Source of the DNA: Symbiobacteriaceae bacterium
GTDB taxonomy: Bacteria; Bacillota; JAAYKD01; WRDA01
NCBI GenBank assembly: GCA_009783675.1
Contig: WRDA01000014.1
Coordinates: forward strand, 1 to 15,330
Direction of reading: 5' to 3'
DNA: 15,330 nt
Made by a program: the position numbers and the translations under genes. The notes under the pieces are model-generated. The model did no database searches. It saw only the letters and a program-made list of their open reading frames with translations, and was not told the DNA's origin. How positions within the stretch are numbered: the first letter of the stretch is position 1; every line of letters begins with the position of its first letter. Shown one piece after another: positions 1 to 8,475 of this stretch.

Positions 1-97
1 CATCCCTGGTAACATCCACGAAGATGCTCCCCTTTACAGTATGATCAGGCAGCCTTCCCTGGTCAAGGGGAACTGCCCTCCGACATTTATTCGACAT
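1..97 (-). CDS. Unrecognised protein, N-terminal 32 codons only (runs off the left edge)
   Basis: The minus strand has an ATG at 97-95 followed by 32 open codons to the window edge, beginning MSNKCRRAVPLDQGRLPDH. A strong Shine-Dalgarno (AGGAGGAAAG, complement of 104-113) lies about 10 nt upstream of the ATG, which is the main reason to believe the gene is real. It follows the terminator-like hairpin after the parvulin gene, so it may be a separate transcription unit or depend on read-through. I recognise no family in so short a piece. It does not resemble SpoVT, which often lies in this neighbourhood in spore-forming Firmicutes. Confidence 0.5.
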   Translation of the reverse strand, partial: MSNKCRRAVPLDQGRLPDHTVKGSIFVDVTRD

Positions 98-123
98 CTG
101 AAACTTTCCTCCTGCAAACAGCG

Positions 124-155
124 AAAATCCCTGCTCGAACATGCCGAACAGGGAT
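124..155 (-). terminator. Probable intrinsic terminator after the parvulin gene
   Basis: An inverted repeat has arms ATCCCTG (127-133) and CAGGGAT (149-155). It continues inward past one mismatch with TCG/CGA around a short loop. On the minus strand it is followed by a short T run (complement of 124-127), and it lies about 30 nt after the parvulin stop codon. The stem is good but the T tract is short, so termination may be partial. Confidence 0.55.
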
Positions 156-184
156 ACAAATGAGAATAACAACCTCACGATTGG

Positions 185-1366
185 TTACCAGCCGTTGACC
201 ACCAAAGCATCCTTAAGGTCCGCAGGACGAACATCGATATGCTCGAGCATCTCCCGATGCTTAATCTGCGCTTTACTCTGGACCAGATCACTGATAATCG
301 TCTCACGAACACTCTCATAACTCTGCTCCTTTATGTCATCAAGTCGCAGGATATGAAAACCATATTCAGACTTAACCACTCCACTTAGCTCTCCTGGTTC
401 ATTCAGTTCGGCAGCTGCTACGGCAAAACTATAAACAAACCCGTTTTGGCCAAACATATCACCATAAGTATACTGGCCAAGGTATCCGCCATATGCAGCA
501 GATCCGTAATCCTCACTGTACAACTCTGCCAACTCTGCAAAATCAGCTTCTTCTTCGACTAACTGTCGGAGAATTTCATTGATGAGTTCCTCGGCTTCAG
601 CAATTTCTTCGTCACTAAGATCGGCGTAATAGTCGTCAATTGTCTTAACTAAAATATGACTGAGGGAGCGGATATCGCTGTATTTCCCTCCCTTGTTAAG
701 TTCATAGAGATCCTCGGCTTCGCTCTCGTCGATATCAATTGTGGCATTTATCGCTTTATCCAGAGCTGCGAGAGTCAGGTTCTGGTGCACGAAAGCCTTG
801 AAATCACTAACCGTCAATCCGGAAGCACTCATAGTTGCTTCAAAAAGCTGCTTACCTGTAGTTCCCAGAGCTTCTTCCAACGCCGCTATCTCTGCCTCAG
901 GATCCTCGCCATAGAGAATCTCAAAGTAGTTATACTCTACTTCCAGATGGTCAGCCTCATCCAGGAGCATGTATAGCTGCAGATCAGGCAAAGCCTCATC
1001 ATACCACTCGTCAACCTCCTGATTAGTGACTGCGATCCCCCATTCAGAGGCGAACTGCATGCGGGCTGTATTAACAATGAGATAGTAGTAGAGCTGGTTT
1101 AGCGTATTATCGTCCAGGGTCATATCCGGATTGTTAACATAGTAATAAGAAAGCAGTTTCGAGAGATCATCCTGAGTTACCCTGCGACCTCCAACAACTG
1201 CGAGGAGACCCTTTTGGCTCAGAGCGAAAGCACCTGTGGCTACTATCAGAGCAACTGCCACCAATAATCCCACCCATTTCATCCAGGGTGGCAGACCAGA
1301 TGATCCGGCGGATGACTTTCGCACAGGAACACGGGACGCAGTAGCTCGTCTCGTTTGTAAACTCAA
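185..1366 (-). CDS. Membrane-anchored parvulin-type peptidylprolyl isomerase (PrsA/SurA-like)
   Basis: This protein probably catalyses cis-trans isomerisation of peptidyl-proline bonds in proteins folding outside the membrane. In the longest 402-residue reading, a basic N-terminus is followed by one hydrophobic helix at about residues 39-58. A SurA-N-like helical region and the rotamase (PpiC) domain (about 243-353) come next. The rotamase hallmarks are SHILVKT, FAELAELYSED, GGYLG and GELSGVVKSEYGFHILRL. There is no lipobox cysteine, so it appears to be a signal-anchor protein and not a lipoprotein like Bacillus PrsA. The extracellular part is strongly acidic. The longest frame opens with a TTG at 1393, but that has no ribosome site and lies about 5 nt from the predicted transcript start. 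I prefer the TTG at 1366 (393 aa), which has AAAGGGG 7 nt upstream. It is the last gene of the housekeeping block and has its own promoter. The family call is firm; the start and the symbol are not. Confidence 0.88.
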   Translation of the reverse strand: MSLQTRRATASRVPVRKSSAGSSGLPPWMKWVGLLVAVALIVATGAFALSQKGLLAVVGGRRVTQDDLSKLLSYYYVNNPDMTLDDNTLNQLYYYLIVNTARMQFASEWGIAVTNQEVDEWYDEALPDLQLYMLLDEADHLEVEYNYFEILYGEDPEAEIAALEEALGTTGKQLFEATMSASGLTVSDFKAFVHQNLTLAALDKAINATIDIDESEAEDLYELNKGGKYSDIRSLSHILVKTIDDYYADLSDEEIAEAEELINEILRQLVEEEADFAELAELYSEDYGSAAYGGYLGQYTYGDMFGQNGFVYSFAVAAAELNEPGELSGVVKSEYGFHILRLDDIKEQSYESVRETIISDLVQSKAQIKHREMLEHIDVRPADLKDALVVNGW

Positions 1367-1404
1367 ATTACTTACCCCTTTCGATACAACCAATGATGAC
1401 TGGT

Positions 1405-1433
1405 ATTATACGTTATTTTCTAGCGTAGTGCAA
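1405..1433 (-). promoter_or_regulatory. Sigma-A-type promoter for the parvulin gene
   Basis: On the minus strand, TTGCAC (complement of 1428-1433) is separated by exactly 17 nt from a perfect TATAAT (complement of 1405-1410). The -35 box and part of the spacer overlap the last codons of mfd. The predicted transcript start near 1398 lies only a few bases from the TTG at 1393, which argues for the internal TTG start at 1366. The parvulin gene can therefore be expressed independently of mfd. Confidence 0.7.
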
Positions 1434-4400
1434 TATTCCCCAGGCGCGGCAGGAAAAATTCCAGGTTTCTTAACAGATCCTGGCTATCTTCACCCAGGAT
1501 GATGAAGGGCGACGGTTTACCTGCCAGATGAGCCAGAGACCCTTTCATATCACGTACGATCAGAGCCGCATCATTAATGGGATATTGAACACCAGGATAG
1601 AGGGAGATAACCGACTGCCTGCCATTTTGCTTTATCGATGCGACTCCGGCATTATGTGCCAGATGACGAACACGTGCGACACGTAGCAGGTTTTTAACGG
1701 CGATAGGAGGAGAACCAAAACGATCAGATAACTCATTTTCCACGGTGTCGATTTCAGCTAGTTGTGCTGCTTGTATTCGTTTGTAGACTGCAATTTTCTG
1801 TGCCTGAGAGGGCACATAGCTGCTTGGCAAGAAGGCCTCTATATTCAACTCCAATACTGTTTCCACCTTGGGAGGTAACACGATGCCACGTAATTCGTGT
1901 ACTGCTTCCTCTAAGAGCTGTGTATACAACTCGAAACCGATAACGCTGACATGCCCATGCTGTTGAGGACCCAACAGATTGCCAACACCCCGTAGCTCCA
2001 GATCTCTCTGGGCAATTCCGAAACCGGCACCAAACTCACAGAATTCCTTAATAGCTGCCAACCTTTTTTCAGCGATCTCCGTAAGCGCCCGATTTCGTTG
2101 AAATGTAAAATAAGCATAAGCACGCCGATTGGAGCGCCCTACTCTGCCTCGTAACTGATGAAGCTGTGAGAGACCATAACGATCTGATTCGTGAACGATC
2201 AGAGTGTTCACATTGGGCATATCCAGACCTGATTCGATGATGGTAGTGGAGATGAGAACGTTATATTCACCTTCGATGAAGTCAAGCATTACCCGTTCCA
2301 GCATCCCTTCCGGCATCTGTCCATGACCAACTATGATACGTGCTTCGGGAACAAGTTGAAGGATCTTCTCTGCAAAGTAATCCAAATCGTTGATGCGGTT
2401 ATGAACAAGGAAGACCTGGCCTTCCCTGTTAATCTCCCGCCTAATGGCCTCTCTGACCAAAGAGTCGTCCCATTCGACCACATAGGTCTGAACAGGATAT
2501 CTGTTTTCCGGAGGAGTTTCGATAATACTCATATCGCGTATACCGACCATCGCCATATGCAGGGTTCGGGGAATTGGCGTCGCTGACAGCATGAGTACAT
2601 CGACATTCTGGCGCAACTGCTTGATCTTCTCCTTCTGAGCAACACCAAAACGCTGCTCCTCATCGATGATTAACAGGCCCAGATCGGCAAACTGGATATC
2701 CTTGCTCAGTAAACGATGGGTTCCGATGACGATATCTACTTGTCGACTGCGTAACTGATCGCAGACCCTGGCATTCTCCTTTGCTGTGCGGAAGCGGCTC
2801 ATCATTGCTATTTCCACTGGGAATTGATTAAAGCGTTCTTTGAATGTATTTAAATGTTGCTGCACCAGGACAGTGGTAGGAGCTAATACTGCAACCTGCT
2901 TCCCTTCGAGAACAGCTTTGAAAGCAGCCCTTATGGCCACTTCGGTCTTCCCATAACCAACGTCGCCACAGAGTAAACGTTCCATAGGGCGACTGTTCTC
3001 CATGTCACGCTTAACTTCGTCGATGACGATGAGTTGATCCGGAGTCTCCTCGTAAGGAAAGAGCTCCTCGAACTCAGCCTGCCAAGGAGTATCTTCAGAG
3101 AAAGCATATCCTGGTAAAGCTTGACGGGAAGCGTAGAGAGCGATTAACTCCTCTGCCATCTCTTTGATTGCGGCCTGCACTTTTTGCTTGGACCTTTGCC
3201 ATTCGGTGCTGTTTAAGGCATGTAAGCGCGGAGCTTTTTCCTCCGCACCTCCCCCACCCAGGTACTTTTGCACCAGACCGATTTGATCGACCGGGACAAA
3301 GACTTTGTCAGTACCGGCATACTGTAAATGCAGGTAATCGCGACGGATATTCTCTATCTCCATGGTAACAACGCCGAGAAAACGCCCTATACCATGGTTG
3401 ACATGTACCACAAGGTCACCTTCGATTAGCTCGCGGTAGGACGAGAGGCGCTTACCTTCTTTGATGGTTCCTTCGCGCCGAGGTCGCTTGGCTTTACTAA
3501 AAAGTAGTTGATCAGAGAGGAGCACGAAGCGAACCTGAGGCCATTCGAAACAGTTTTGCAATGCTCCATGGATGATCAGAACCTCACCGGGCAGGGGTCC
3601 ACGCGGAGCGTTGAAGCCCAGGTTTACCTCCAGACCATACTCGCTGAAAGTATGCTGCAGTCTCCTGCCACGTTCTATACCATCACAGAGCAATAGAATC
3701 GCATAGTCATGGTTCTTCCAGCGTTCGACTTCGTCCATTAGGTTTTGTACAGCACCCTGGAAGGAAGGCACCGTCCGGGCAACGGCATTGATTTGCGATA
3801 ATGAACGCAGCCATTGCGGTCGCCTTGGCAGTACGCTTAAAAGGAGCTGCTTCATATTTGAAACGGTGCGTTGAAATTCAGAGAACTCATACCAGCGCTG
3901 TAGTTGTCTGGGAAGTAACTCCCCGCGCAGATACCGTTCCCCCAGTATCATGCTTAAATCGTTGAGACGTTCCTCCCAGCTTTCCTGAACCCTGATGGCC
4001 TCATCCATCAGTATTAAAGGCGGTGTGACGAAATAGTCCAGGAGTGAGGATCCCTGCTGAACAAAGTACGGTAAAAAATGTTCGATCTCCGCAGGGACTA
4101 CTCCGGCTTCCAGAGTATCAATCAGGCGCCTGCTGCGTTCAGCGATGGAACTCCTTACCGCTTGATCAGGAAGAGTCGCGAGCATCGTTTGCATGTCTTC
4201 CTTGATGGCTGCGATCCCTTTCAGGATTTCCTCTTCGCTTAACACCAGCTCTCTGGCCGGAGAAATAGTAGCTTCCTTGAGATGATCGAGACTAAGTTGA
4301 CTCTCGGCAGAAAAACGTCTGATAGAATCGATTTCTTCGCCAAAGAGTTCAAAGCGTAAAGGGTTTGCATCAGCCGGAGGGAAAACATCGATGATACCAC

Positions 4401-5022
4401 CACGAGTTGCGAAGAATCCTGGTGCTTCCACGAGATGTGAGCGTTGGTAACCCAGCTGTACCAATCTTTGCAGGGTATCCTGCAGAGAAATTGATGCACC
4501 AACCCTGACCTTAATAGGCAGGGTAGCCATACTCATTGGAGACATCAGCAGGGGAAGCAGAGCATCACCCGAGGTCACTACACCATCGAGTTCGCCGTCC
4601 AGTAACCTGCGTAAGACCTGGACTCTCTCTCCCATTATCTCTCTGCTCTGACCAAGAGCTTCGAAAGACAGGTCGTCGAGAGCAGGAAAAAAAGTAATTC
4701 TGCGATGTGGTAAAAGCAGCGAAACTTCTTCGAATAAGCGTTGTGCACTTTGCTGATTAGCGCTCAACGCCAGAAAGGGGCACCTCTGCCAAGCAGCAGA
4801 GGAGCCCTCGTCGAGATCATTAAGATCTATATTGACTTTAGAACCCAGGATAGTATCGGGCACTGCTTCAGCGATTTCTTCCTCGATGAACAAAGCAGCA
4901 AAGACTGCCTTTTGTGCTCCCGATAAACCATGCACCATGACCTGAGAGGCGCCTTCCCGAAATAGCTTGCGGCACTCTCGGTACTCATCGGTCTCTCTAA
5001 TCATCCTCAAGGCGTGGTGCAT
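1420..5022 (-). CDS. mfd: Transcription-repair coupling factor Mfd
   Basis: Mfd is a superfamily 2 DNA translocase. It binds RNA polymerase stalled at lesions, pushes it off and recruits UvrA for nucleotide excision repair. At 1200 residues it is full length. The UvrB-like damage-recognition module occupies roughly the first 350 residues, including GFFATRGGIIDVFPP near 202-216. The CarD-like polymerase-interaction domain is at about 530-590 (GDLVVHVNHGIGRFLG). The translocase motor follows, with Walker A GDVGYGKT at 686-693, IIDEEQRFG near 785-793, LSATPIPRT near 812-820 and GRVGRS at 959-964. The TRCF C-terminal regulatory domain spans about 1050-1150. The ATG start has GGAGGGGG a few bases upstream, and only 27 nt separate it from the pth stop, so it is probably cotranscribed with pth. 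No motif is missing. Confidence 0.97.
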   Translation of the reverse strand: MHHALRMIRETDEYRECRKLFREGASQVMVHGLSGAQKAVFAALFIEEEIAEAVPDTILGSKVNIDLNDLDEGSSAAWQRCPFLALSANQQSAQRLFEEVSLLLPHRRITFFPALDDLSFEALGQSREIMGERVQVLRRLLDGELDGVVTSGDALLPLLMSPMSMATLPIKVRVGASISLQDTLQRLVQLGYQRSHLVEAPGFFATRGGIIDVFPPADANPLRFELFGEEIDSIRRFSAESQLSLDHLKEATISPARELVLSEEEILKGIAAIKEDMQTMLATLPDQAVRSSIAERSRRLIDTLEAGVVPAEIEHFLPYFVQQGSSLLDYFVTPPLILMDEAIRVQESWEERLNDLSMILGERYLRGELLPRQLQRWYEFSEFQRTVSNMKQLLLSVLPRRPQWLRSLSQINAVARTVPSFQGAVQNLMDEVERWKNHDYAILLLCDGIERGRRLQHTFSEYGLEVNLGFNAPRGPLPGEVLIIHGALQNCFEWPQVRFVLLSDQLLFSKAKRPRREGTIKEGKRLSSYRELIEGDLVVHVNHGIGRFLGVVTMEIENIRRDYLHLQYAGTDKVFVPVDQIGLVQKYLGGGGAEEKAPRLHALNSTEWQRSKQKVQAAIKEMAEELIALYASRQALPGYAFSEDTPWQAEFEELFPYEETPDQLIVIDEVKRDMENSRPMERLLCGDVGYGKTEVAIRAAFKAVLEGKQVAVLAPTTVLVQQHLNTFKERFNQFPVEIAMMSRFRTAKENARVCDQLRSRQVDIVIGTHRLLSKDIQFADLGLLIIDEEQRFGVAQKEKIKQLRQNVDVLMLSATPIPRTLHMAMVGIRDMSIIETPPENRYPVQTYVVEWDDSLVREAIRREINREGQVFLVHNRINDLDYFAEKILQLVPEARIIVGHGQMPEGMLERVMLDFIEGEYNVLISTTIIESGLDMPNVNTLIVHESDRYGLSQLHQLRGRVGRSNRRAYAYFTFQRNRALTEIAEKRLAAIKEFCEFGAGFGIAQRDLELRGVGNLLGPQQHGHVSVIGFELYTQLLEEAVHELRGIVLPPKVETVLELNIEAFLPSSYVPSQAQKIAVYKRIQAAQLAEIDTVENELSDRFGSPPIAVKNLLRVARVRHLAHNAGVASIKQNGRQSVISLYPGVQYPINDAALIVRDMKGSLAHLAGKPSPFIILGEDSQDLLRNLEFFLPRLGNIALR

Positions 5023-5049
5023 CTAACAACCCCCTCCGAAGAGACTGGC

Positions 5050-5625
5050 TTAACGATCCACAGACCAGGCATTGTAGCGACTCATCGCCTGTGTCAAACC
5101 CTCATGTGACCAGCACACTACTATATCAGGCACGGCTTTTATCACCTGGTCCACTATCTTTGATTCCTGAGGATGAAACATCCGTATGACATATTCTGCG
5201 GCATCGATCTCTTCGGGTCTCGGACCGATACCCAGACGAAAACGGGGGAATTTATCACTGTCGAGAGAGGAAATGATCGAAATCATACCTCTGTGTCCAC
5301 CTGCACTGCCCCCATCTCTGAGGCGTATACGACCTAGATCAATGTCGAGATCATCATATATAACCAGCAGATCAGAAAGGGCTACTCGGTTATACCGTAT
5401 CCAGGACTGGACTACTATCCCACTGTTATTCATGAAGGACAGCGGTTTCACCAGAAGGTACTGCTCTCCCTCATAGTTAAGAGACGCATAAAGGCTGTTA
5501 AACCTGGTCTGTCTAATGCCAGTGCTCCATTGTTCCGCAAGCCTGTCCAGAGCGCGGAAGCCAAAATTATGCCTGGTCATGGCATATTTACTCCCTGGGT
5601 TACCCAAGCCAACTATGAGGCGCAT
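5050..5625 (-). CDS. pth: Peptidyl-tRNA hydrolase
   Basis: This enzyme cleaves the ester bond of peptidyl-tRNAs that drop off ribosomes, recycling tRNA in the cytoplasm. The 191-residue length is normal. Signature residues are in place: GLGNPG (N9), TRHNFGF (catalytic H19), SFMNNSG (N66) and YDDLDIDLG (acid residue at about D91). The later conserved element reads AGGHRGMISI (108-117), with arginine where E. coli Pth has asparagine in GGHNG. I regard this as lineage variation and not inactivation. The ATG start is preceded by GTAGGAGCG at good spacing. The gene lies 19 nt after the rplY stop and 27 nt before mfd, the usual Firmicutes order ctc-pth-mfd. It probably shares the promoter in front of rplY. 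Confidence 0.97.
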   Translation of the reverse strand: MRLIVGLGNPGSKYAMTRHNFGFRALDRLAEQWSTGIRQTRFNSLYASLNYEGEQYLLVKPLSFMNNSGIVVQSWIRYNRVALSDLLVIYDDLDIDLGRIRLRDGGSAGGHRGMISIISSLDSDKFPRFRLGIGPRPEEIDAAEYVIRMFHPQESKIVDQVIKAVPDIVVCWSHEGLTQAMSRYNAWSVDR

Positions 5626-5644
5626 ACCAGATCGCTCCTACGCC

Positions 5645-6265
5645 TTAATCTTCCGGCTTTCTCTCCCGAACGAGCTCTGGTTCTGCCAAATCCTCCTGGG
5701 AAGACTCCTTATCCACAACTGCTTTGCAAATGCAGATCACCTGTAAGGGATCGGCAAGCAAGGTGACTCCCGGTGGCATAACCAGATCCTTGGCAGCAAT
5801 ATGTGCGTCACGTGCGAGTTCAGTGACATCCACTTCGATTGCTGCCGGTAGATTCCCGGGAAGACAGGAGACTTCCACTGCCAGACTGACCTGTTCTAAA
5901 ACCCCACCATCCTTAACACCGATGGGTGTACCTATCAGACTGACATGCAGCTTAAACTCCTGAGGAAGGTCCGGGTTGACCATCATGAAGTCGACATGCA
6001 GGGGAATCCTTTTTACTTTATGCTTTTGAATCTCTTTGATGATCACAATTACTGATTTGTCCAGCTGTAACTCAATCAGAGAGTTCAAGGGGTTGAGTGC
6101 CAGCAGGCGGTCAAACTCATGAGCATCGATGGTTAACGATATGGATTTCCCTGGTACATCCTTACCATAGAGGACTGCTGGAAGTTTACCCGCGCGTCTT
6201 AGCCATTTCACTGCGTTACTGCCTAGTTCGCTTCTATACTCTGCCGTTAAAGTAACTTGAGACAT
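5645..6265 (-). CDS. rplY: 50S ribosomal protein bL25, long CTC/TL5 form
   Basis: bL25 binds 5S rRNA in the large ribosomal subunit. The 206-residue length fits the long form, called CTC (a general stress protein) in Bacillus. It has an N-terminal 5S-binding domain (about 1-92; RRAGKLPAVLYGKD, then IQKHKVKRIPLHVDFM) and a C-terminal beta domain (about 100-183; FKLHVSLIGTPIGVKDGGVLEQ, then LPAAIEVDVTEL). It ends in a charged acidic/basic tail of about 20 residues. The ATG has an AAGGAGAG ribosome site 7 nt upstream. It heads the rplY-pth-mfd unit and follows a recognisable promoter. In most Firmicutes prs and glmU lie directly upstream; here purR does. Confidence 0.95.
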   Translation of the reverse strand: MSQVTLTAEYRSELGSNAVKWLRRAGKLPAVLYGKDVPGKSISLTIDAHEFDRLLALNPLNSLIELQLDKSVIVIIKEIQKHKVKRIPLHVDFMMVNPDLPQEFKLHVSLIGTPIGVKDGGVLEQVSLAVEVSCLPGNLPAAIEVDVTELARDAHIAAKDLVMPPGVTLLADPLQVICICKAVVDKESSQEDLAEPELVRERKPED

Positions 6266-6314
6266 ATATCTGCTCTCCTTTCATCCGGACTGGACACCTG
6301 GGCATGACTGCCAG

Positions 6315-6344
6315 ATTATAGCGTACTCTGGCGGTGAATGTAAA
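6315..6344 (-). promoter_or_regulatory. Promoter for rplY-pth-mfd, with the -10 box inside a dyad
   Basis: On the minus strand, TTTACA (complement of 6339-6344) is followed 18 nt later by a perfect TATAAT (complement of 6315-6320), about 50 nt upstream of the rplY ATG. The inverted repeat GCCAGA (6310-6315) / TCTGGC (6327-6332), with an 11-nt centre, brackets the -10 hexamer. This would suit a repressor site, but the regulator is unknown. The promoter shows that rplY is not solely dependent on transcription from ispE-purR. Confidence 0.65.
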
Positions 6345-6429
6345 GTAGCTAACAAGATTTACACCGCAATTATCGGTTAATCACTCATACAACTCAACTA
6401 GATTTTCAAAAACAGTTGTTTATCATCTC

Positions 6430-7245
6430 TTACAGCTGGTGTCTACCTTTGCTTACGATCAATCGCCGGGCTTCACTGTCCAGCATCTCCAGAGTTAACA
6501 GGGAAAAGTATCTTTGCACCAGCTTATCTTCGCCGGCGATATCGATTAGGAATCCCATGCCGAGACAGACCGACTCGAACTCAGCGACCAAATCCAAAAT
6601 TCCATGAGCAGTTCCTCCCCGACGTAAAAAATCATCGATGAAGACTAACCTGCTGTTTTTAGCTAAAGCACGCTTTGGGAGTGACATGGTTACCAGTCGT
6701 TTCTGGGTACCAGACAGGTAACTGATGCCGATGCTGGTTCCTTCGCTGATCCGACTATCATTACGAACGATGACCAGAGGTAAGCCAAGCATTCGTGCTG
6801 TCATCATCGCGATGGGTATCCCTTTGGTCTCTACGGTCAGAATAGCGTCAAGATTCAGATCTCTGAACAGTTGAGCGAAAAACAAGCCCACTCTGGACAT
6901 CAGTTCAGGATTTCCAACCAGATCAGTAAGGTAGAGAAAACCACCTGGTAGCACCCGTTCCGGATGATTTACCAGTTGACAGAGCTGTTCAACCAGTTCT
7001 TCCACTCCCTGAGGGGAGAGTTCCGGATGATAGATTATCCCTCCCTGAGTTCCAATCAGGGTTTCAATTTTACCCAGGCCATGCAAAGTAAAAATATCCT
7101 TTAGGATTGCGATATCTTCGCTGAGACTTGACTTGGCACAACCCATCTCTTCAGCACATTGACTTAGAGAGAAGAGTTTGCCTGGAGAACTCGCCAGCAT
7201 TCTGCTGAGGAGAGCTATGCGAACATTACGTTTAATCTTTTCCAC
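6430..7245 (-). CDS. purR: Purine operon repressor PurR, Bacillus type
   Basis: In Bacillus this DNA-binding repressor controls purine synthesis and salvage genes and responds to PRPP. It is unrelated to the LacI-type PurR of E. coli. The 271-residue protein has an N-terminal winged helix (about 1-75; SLSQCAEEMGCAKSSLSEDIAILK). A phosphoribosyltransferase-like effector domain follows, with a PRPP loop at 200-215 (LVFIDDFLRRGGTAHG). These features and the length match the family closely. The start is GTG at 7245-7243, with AGAGGTG about 5 nt upstream. It lies 21 nt after the ispE stop, so the two are probably cotranscribed. No convincing terminator follows in the 164-nt gap before rplY, so read-through into the rplY unit is possible. 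Confidence 0.95.
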   Translation of the reverse strand: MEKIKRNVRIALLSRMLASSPGKLFSLSQCAEEMGCAKSSLSEDIAILKDIFTLHGLGKIETLIGTQGGIIYHPELSPQGVEELVEQLCQLVNHPERVLPGGFLYLTDLVGNPELMSRVGLFFAQLFRDLNLDAILTVETKGIPIAMMTARMLGLPLVIVRNDSRISEGTSIGISYLSGTQKRLVTMSLPKRALAKNSRLVFIDDFLRRGGTAHGILDLVAEFESVCLGMGFLIDIAGEDKLVQRYFSLLTLEMLDSEARRLIVSKGRHQL

Positions 7246-7266
7246 AATACACCTCTGCGTAATAAA

Positions 7267-8151
7267 TCAGGAAAGCACCAGTTCCGCTCCACAATCTACA
7301 GTCCTGGTAACAAAGCTCCACCATGATGGTGGAGTCAGCTCTCTGCGTAGTTGCTGCGCCTGTTCCTTTTCATCTATAACCACGAAGATGGTAGATCCAC
7401 TTCCACTCATTTGCCATTGTCTCACACCTCGTTGCTGCAGTAAATCAGCAAAAATGCGTAGTTCATCCAAAAGCTTAAATGCTGCGTCCTGCAGATGGTT
7501 GTTCATATAATCGAAAGGATCATCCTTTTTACTATCTACTACAGCAATGAAGCGATCTGTGTAACAATTACCCATCTGAGTCAGCTCCATCCTCTGGAAA
7601 ACACGACTGGTAGACAATCCCCCGGGAGGCTTAAAGAGGACGAGATGCTTGCGAAGAGCTGCTGATACGGGTTGCACTATTTCTCCCCGACCTCGGCATA
7701 TGGCTGTACCCCCTACCAGCATAAACGGTGTGTCGGAGCCTAACTCCATAGCCAGGGGTAGCAAATCGGCCTGAGACAACCCTATTTGCCAATGTTGATT
7801 CAGTCCGAGCAGAGCTGCTGCTGCGTCTGCAGAGCCTCCTCCCAGTCCAGCTTGGGTGGGAATAAATTTGTGCAGCTGTATCCTGGCTCCGGAGGTAATC
7901 CCGAACCTTTTCTGCAACAAGCGAGCAGCACGTAAAACGTCGTTACGATCATCATTGGGAAGCCATTTACTGACACCCGAACGGAGCATCAACTCCAGTG
8001 AAAGATCGGACGCAGGCTCAATCACCAGACGGTCGTAAAGAGCGATACTCTGCATGACGGTCGCAAGTTCATGATACCCATCGTCGCGCTTTCCCAGAAT
8101 ATCTAGGGTCAGGTTAACCTTTGCCTTTCCTATTGCCGATATCACTGGCAT
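7267..8151 (-). CDS. ispE: 4-diphosphocytidyl-2-C-methyl-D-erythritol kinase
   Basis: IspE is a GHMP-family kinase that phosphorylates CDP-methylerythritol in the MEP pathway to IPP and DMAPP. The 294-residue protein shows AKVNLTLDI with the N-terminal catalytic lysine (K11). The glycine-rich ATP loop is PTQAGLGGGSADAAA (98-112), and GSDTPF carries the catalytic aspartate (D140). The C-terminal GHMP motif is MSGSGSTIFVV. The ATG start has AGAGAGGTGAG immediately upstream. Within this block it sits directly upstream of purR, as in Bacillus. It implies that the organism makes isoprenoids by the MEP route. A clear promoter was not found in the upstream gap, where only weak -10-like sequences are present. 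Confidence 0.96.
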   Translation of the reverse strand: MPVISAIGKAKVNLTLDILGKRDDGYHELATVMQSIALYDRLVIEPASDLSLELMLRSGVSKWLPNDDRNDVLRAARLLQKRFGITSGARIQLHKFIPTQAGLGGGSADAAAALLGLNQHWQIGLSQADLLPLAMELGSDTPFMLVGGTAICRGRGEIVQPVSAALRKHLVLFKPPGGLSTSRVFQRMELTQMGNCYTDRFIAVVDSKKDDPFDYMNNHLQDAAFKLLDELRIFADLLQQRGVRQWQMSGSGSTIFVVIDEKEQAQQLRRELTPPSWWSFVTRTVDCGAELVLS

Positions 8152-8358
8152 CTCACCTCTCTACGCCCTCTGTCGGTAAAATAAATTAGAAGGTTATTCC
8201 TGGTGCCAGGCCGATGCAGAGATCATAGACTCCTATCTCCAATAGAGGATAAATAACTGAAAGCAGGGAAAAAAGGAAGTATCGAATAAGCTATCTTTTG
8301 TGGAGTAAATGTTAGACCTGAGCTGCTCCAAGGCCACACAAAGGCGTTTTTAGATGGA
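8152..8358 (+). other. Intergenic region between the divergent ispE and metallopeptidase genes
   Basis: No gene or RNA is convincing here. The palindrome CCTGGTGCCAGG lies near 8200-8211, and an imperfect hairpin (TCCTAT...ATAGAGGA) lies near 8230-8250. A short reading frame encodes WCQADAEIIDSYLQ and then stops near 8243. Its composition looks protein-like, but it has no start. The region may hold decayed coding sequence together with the ispE promoter. Confidence 0.3.
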
Positions 8359-8475
8359 ATGAAGATTACAAAGATCGAGAACAGGATGAATGCGATGATT
8401 CTTTATTATGATCAGCTAAGCATCAGACAAACGATGGCAGAGATCGGCTTCATCTGTGGTTGCAGGGCTATATGA
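8359..8475 (+). other. Short HTH-like ORF overlapping the metallopeptidase start (possible remnant)
   Basis: An ATG at 8359 opens a 38-codon frame beginning MKITKIENRMNAMILYYDQL, then SIRQTMAEIGFICG. The same frame is open upstream to 8290 without a start. The stretch LYYDQLSIRQTMAEIG has the look of a helix-turn-helix segment, as in sigma region 4 or a small phage-type regulator. It lacks a full domain and a good ribosome site. Its TGA (8473-8475) overlaps the first ATG of the metallopeptidase as ATGA, so coupling by reinitiation is possible. It could be a coupling leader peptide, a decayed gene fragment or chance. Confidence 0.25.

Noticed and set aside
5516..5963. Plus-strand frames opposite pth and rplY
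   Set aside because: They are antisense shadows of two highly conserved genes.
6389..6424. Terminator after purR (ACAACT/AGTTGT arms)
   Set aside because: The arms are short, the loop is about 19 nt and AT-rich, and no T run follows on the minus strand.
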